Positions 5,496 to 7,664 of a stretch of DNA of 7,664 bases are shown here, one piece after another. The stretch lies in assembly GCA_964404235.1 (NCBI GenBank), contig CAYOJL010000087.1, positions 1-7,664 on the forward strand. The letters run 5' to 3'. Below the pieces are notes generated by a model. The model saw nothing but the letters and a program-made list of their open reading frames with translations, was not told the DNA's origin and did not search any database. Source of the stretch: CACEUX01 sp964404235 (GTDB lineage Bacteria > Fidelibacterota > Marinisomatia > Marinisomatales > UBA1611). The translations under genes were made by a program, and so were the position numbers. The first letter of the stretch is position 1; every line of letters begins with the position of its first letter.

Positions 5496-7586
5496 TTGAA
5501 ATTAACCAAATTAGAGCAAGTTAGAAATATAGGTATAATGGCTCATATTGATGCTGGCAAGACTACCTTGACAGAGCGAGTGTTATATTATACAGGTAGA
5601 ACACACCGTATTGGAGAAGTCCATGATGGAGCGGCTACAATGGATTGGATGGAGCAGGAGCAAGAGAGAGGGATTACGATTACATCTGCGGCAACTACCT
5701 GCAGGTGTGAAGACCATAGAATTAATATCATAGATACACCTGTCCATGTAGATTTTACTGTTGAAGTGGAAAGATCTCTTAGAGTTTTAGATGGAGCAGT
5801 AGGGGTATTTTGTGCAGTTGGTGGAGTAGAACCACAGAGTGAAACTGTTTGGAGACAGGCTGATAAATATGATGTTCCTAGAATTGCTTTCGTAAACAAA
5901 ATGGATCGTGTAGGTGCTGATTTCTTTCACGTTGTTGAAATGATCAAAAATCGGCTTGGCACTAATCCATTACCTCTAGTTATTCCAATAGGTGGTGGTG
6001 AAATGTTTACTGGGATTATAGATTTGATGGAGATGAAATCCATATTATATAATGAGAGTACAATGGGTGCCCGTTTCGAATATGGTGAAATTCCAAATGA
6101 CATGAAGGAGGAAGCAGAAAAATGGCGCCATCATTTAATTGAAGAAACTGCTACATATGATGAACATTTGATGGAAAAATACCTTAATGAAGAAGAGATA
6201 TCAGTTTCTGATTTAAAATTAGCAATTCGAAAAGGATGTCTCGATAATACTTTTGTTCCTACTTTATGTGGCTCTGCTTTTAAAAATAAAGGTGTTCAAC
6301 GGTTGTTGGATGCTATTGTTAATTTATTACCTTCTCCTAGTGATGTGGGGTCCGTTAGTGGTTCAGACCCAAAAGACTCAGATTCTGAAAAGGTAAGAAA
6401 AGCTAGTGATGATGAACCATTTAGTGCCTTAGCATTTAAAATAATGACTGATCCGTATGTGGGTAAATTAACATATATGAGGGTTTATTCAGGGAAACTA
6501 GAAGCAGGATCTTATATTTATAACCCAACATCAAGTAAGCGTGATAGAATAAGTCGTATTCTCTTAATGCATTCGAATAAGCGAGAAGAACGAGATTCGG
6601 TTTCGGCCGGTGAAATTGTAGCTGCTGTTGGTTTAAAAAATGTAAAAACCGGACACACACTTTGTGATGAAAAAAACCAAATAATTCTTGAATCAATGGA
6701 CTTTCCAGAGCCGGTAGTTGCAGTCTCTGTAGAGCCTGTAAGTAAAGGAGACCAAGATTCATTGTCAAAAGGTTTGCAGAAATTAGGCGAAGAGGACCCA
6801 ACTTTTAAAGTTTCTACTGATGAAGAAACTGGGCAGACAATAATATCGGGTATGGGAGAGCTTCATCTAGAGATTCTTGTTGATAGATTATTACGAGAAT
6901 TCAAAGTCAAGGCAAATATTGGGCAACCTATGGTTGCTTACCGTGAAGCAATCACCAAGAGTATTCAAGATGTAGATATGAAATTTGTTCGACAATCAGG
7001 TGGTCGTGGTCAATATGGACATGTAGTAATTAATGTCGAGCCAAATGAATCAGGTAAAGGCTATCATTTCGAGAATAAGATAGTTGGTGGTGTTATTCCT
7101 AGAGAGTACATCCCTTCTGTAGATAAGGGTATTCAAGAAGCTTTAATGAATGGAGTAATTGCAGGGTATCCTATAGAGGATGTACGTGTTGAGCTGATTT
7201 TCGGTAGTTATCATGATGTTGATTCATCAGAGATGGCTTTTAAAATTGCAGGGTCAATGGCAATACAAGATGCATGTAAAAAGGCTGCGCCTAAATTAAT
7301 GGAGCCTATTATGCGAGTTGAAGTTATAGTTCCTGATGAATACTTAGGTGATGTCATGGGAGATTTGAACTCTCGTCGTGGTAAGATAGAAGGAATGGAA
7401 CAGCGTAAAGAAGCGCAGGTTGTTGCTGCTTTTGTGCCTTTAAGTAGTATGTTTGGTTATGTTACCGATTTACGTTCAATTACGCAAGGTCGTGCCGTAT
7501 TTCATATGGAGTTTGCAAAATATCAACAAGTGCCATCTAGTATTGAGAATGAAATACTAGAAAAAGTGCATGGTAAAGTTTCATAA
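5496..7586 (+). CDS. fusA: Elongation factor G (ribosomal translocase) with altered G3 motif
   Basis: EF-G is a cytoplasmic GTPase that moves tRNAs and mRNA through the ribosome and, with RRF, recycles it. The 696 residues cover all five domains at normal length. The G domain has the P-loop AHIDAGKT (16-23), switch I RGITIT with T61, G4 NKMD (134-137) and G5 SAF (260-262). The G3/switch II motif reads DTPVHVDF (80-87): Val83 (codon GTC, 5742-5744) replaces the near-universal Gly, while the catalytic His84 is kept. Domain II begins near DDEPFSALAFKI. Domain III includes GMGELHLEILVDRL. Domain IV includes SGGRGQYGHV and the tip loop GSYHDVDSSE (H573). Domain V contains EPIMRVEV and PLSSMFGYVTDLRS. 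Position between rpsG and tuf, and close similarity to E. coli EF-G throughout, indicate the main translocase rather than a divergent paralogue. The start is TTG. Confidence 0.97.
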   Translation: MKLTKLEQVRNIGIMAHIDAGKTTLTERVLYYTGRTHRIGEVHDGAATMDWMEQEQERGITITSAATTCRCEDHRINIIDTPVHVDFTVEVERSLRVLDGAVGVFCAVGGVEPQSETVWRQADKYDVPRIAFVNKMDRVGADFFHVVEMIKNRLGTNPLPLVIPIGGGEMFTGIIDLMEMKSILYNESTMGARFEYGEIPNDMKEEAEKWRHHLIEETATYDEHLMEKYLNEEEISVSDLKLAIRKGCLDNTFVPTLCGSAFKNKGVQRLLDAIVNLLPSPSDVGSVSGSDPKDSDSEKVRKASDDEPFSALAFKIMTDPYVGKLTYMRVYSGKLEAGSYIYNPTSSKRDRISRILLMHSNKREERDSVSAGEIVAAVGLKNVKTGHTLCDEKNQIILESMDFPEPVVAVSVEPVSKGDQDSLSKGLQKLGEEDPTFKVSTDEETGQTIISGMGELHLEILVDRLLREFKVKANIGQPMVAYREAITKSIQDVDMKFVRQSGGRGQYGHVVINVEPNESGKGYHFENKIVGGVIPREYIPSVDKGIQEALMNGVIAGYPIEDVRVELIFGSYHDVDSSEMAFKIAGSMAIQDACKKAAPKLMEPIMRVEVIVPDEYLGDVMGDLNSRRGKIEGMEQRKEAQVVAAFVPLSSMFGYVTDLRSITQGRAVFHMEFAKYQQVPSSIENEILEKVHGKVS

Positions 7587-7599
7587 TTAATTAATAATT

Positions 7600-7603
7600 G
7601 GAG
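7600..7603 (+). promoter_or_regulatory. Ribosome binding site of tuf
   Basis: GGAG lies 6 nt upstream of the ATG at 7610, a good Shine-Dalgarno match at normal spacing within the 23-nt AT-rich fusA-tuf gap. It is stronger than the sites before rpsL, rpsG and fusA, in keeping with the very high expression expected of EF-Tu. Confidence 0.75.
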
Positions 7604-7609
7604 TAAAAA

Positions 7610-7664
7610 ATGGCTAAGGAAAAATTTGAAAGAACGAAGCCTCACGTGAATATTGGTACAATAG
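7610..7664 (+). CDS. tuf: Elongation factor Tu, N-terminal start (partial)
   Basis: Eighteen complete codons plus one base are visible, reading MAKEKFERTKPHVNIGTI. This is the standard EF-Tu N-terminus leading into the first beta strand before the P-loop; the GTP-binding motif itself lies beyond the window. EF-Tu delivers aminoacyl-tRNA to the ribosomal A site. Its place 23 nt after fusA is the classic str-operon order rpsL-rpsG-fusA-tuf. Bacteroidetes usually lack tuf here, which weighs against that phylum in the strict sense. Identity is very likely from the N-terminus and context, though nothing can be said about the rest of the gene. Confidence 0.93.
   Translation, partial: MAKEKFERTKPHVNIGTI

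Noticed and set aside
5588..5899. Antisense open frame opposite the EF-G G domain
   Set aside because: It is a shadow of a strongly conserved gene. The same applies to the antisense frames at 5318-5509 and 6436-6801.

Overview
This window is a stretch of core gene-expression machinery on the + strand. In order it holds the 3' end of rpoB, complete rpoC, rpsL, rpsG and fusA, and the first 18 codons of tuf. All genes are co-directional and tightly packed, with gaps of 18, 79, 20, 12 and 23 nt. I see no mobile element, tRNA, rRNA, CRISPR array or convincing terminator. The whole window reads as one rpoBC-str transcription unit whose ends lie outside it.

The DNA is clearly AT-rich (judged by eye, not counted). 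The proteins point to the FCB (Bacteroidetes/Chlorobi/Marinimicrobia-like) side of Bacteria. The RpoC N-terminus has the DYECHCGKYKG-type zinc ribbon followed by an RGIICDRCGVEVTRKKVRRERMGH-like block. Its C-terminal region carries the DPGDTRFLEE...GITRASL...SAASFQETTRVL arrangement. RpoB ends in a VKSDDVEGR...ESFNVMIKELQGL tail. Bacteroidetes proper normally separate rpoBC from the str genes and lack tuf directly after fusA. A less-studied AT-rich FCB lineage, such as a marine Marinimicrobia-type organism, is therefore a reasonable but unproven guess.

Functionally, rpoB and rpoC encode the two large subunits of RNA polymerase. rpsL and rpsG encode small-subunit proteins S12 (decoding centre) and S7 (head and mRNA exit). 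fusA encodes the translocase EF-G, and tuf encodes the tRNA carrier EF-Tu. This is an ancient gene order that co-expresses transcription and translation machinery.

There is no accessory system here. Two points deserve attention. First, EF-G has Val instead of the near-invariant Gly in its G3/switch II motif (DTPVH rather than DTPGH, residue 83). Second, a 31-codon reading frame with a good ribosome binding site begins in an ATGA overlap with the rpoC stop. It bridges the whole 79-nt rpoC-rpsL gap and ends inside rpsL. Smaller points are TTG starts on rpoC and fusA, three ATGs in three frames at the rpsL start, a cramped rpsG ribosome binding site, and unusual residues in S7.
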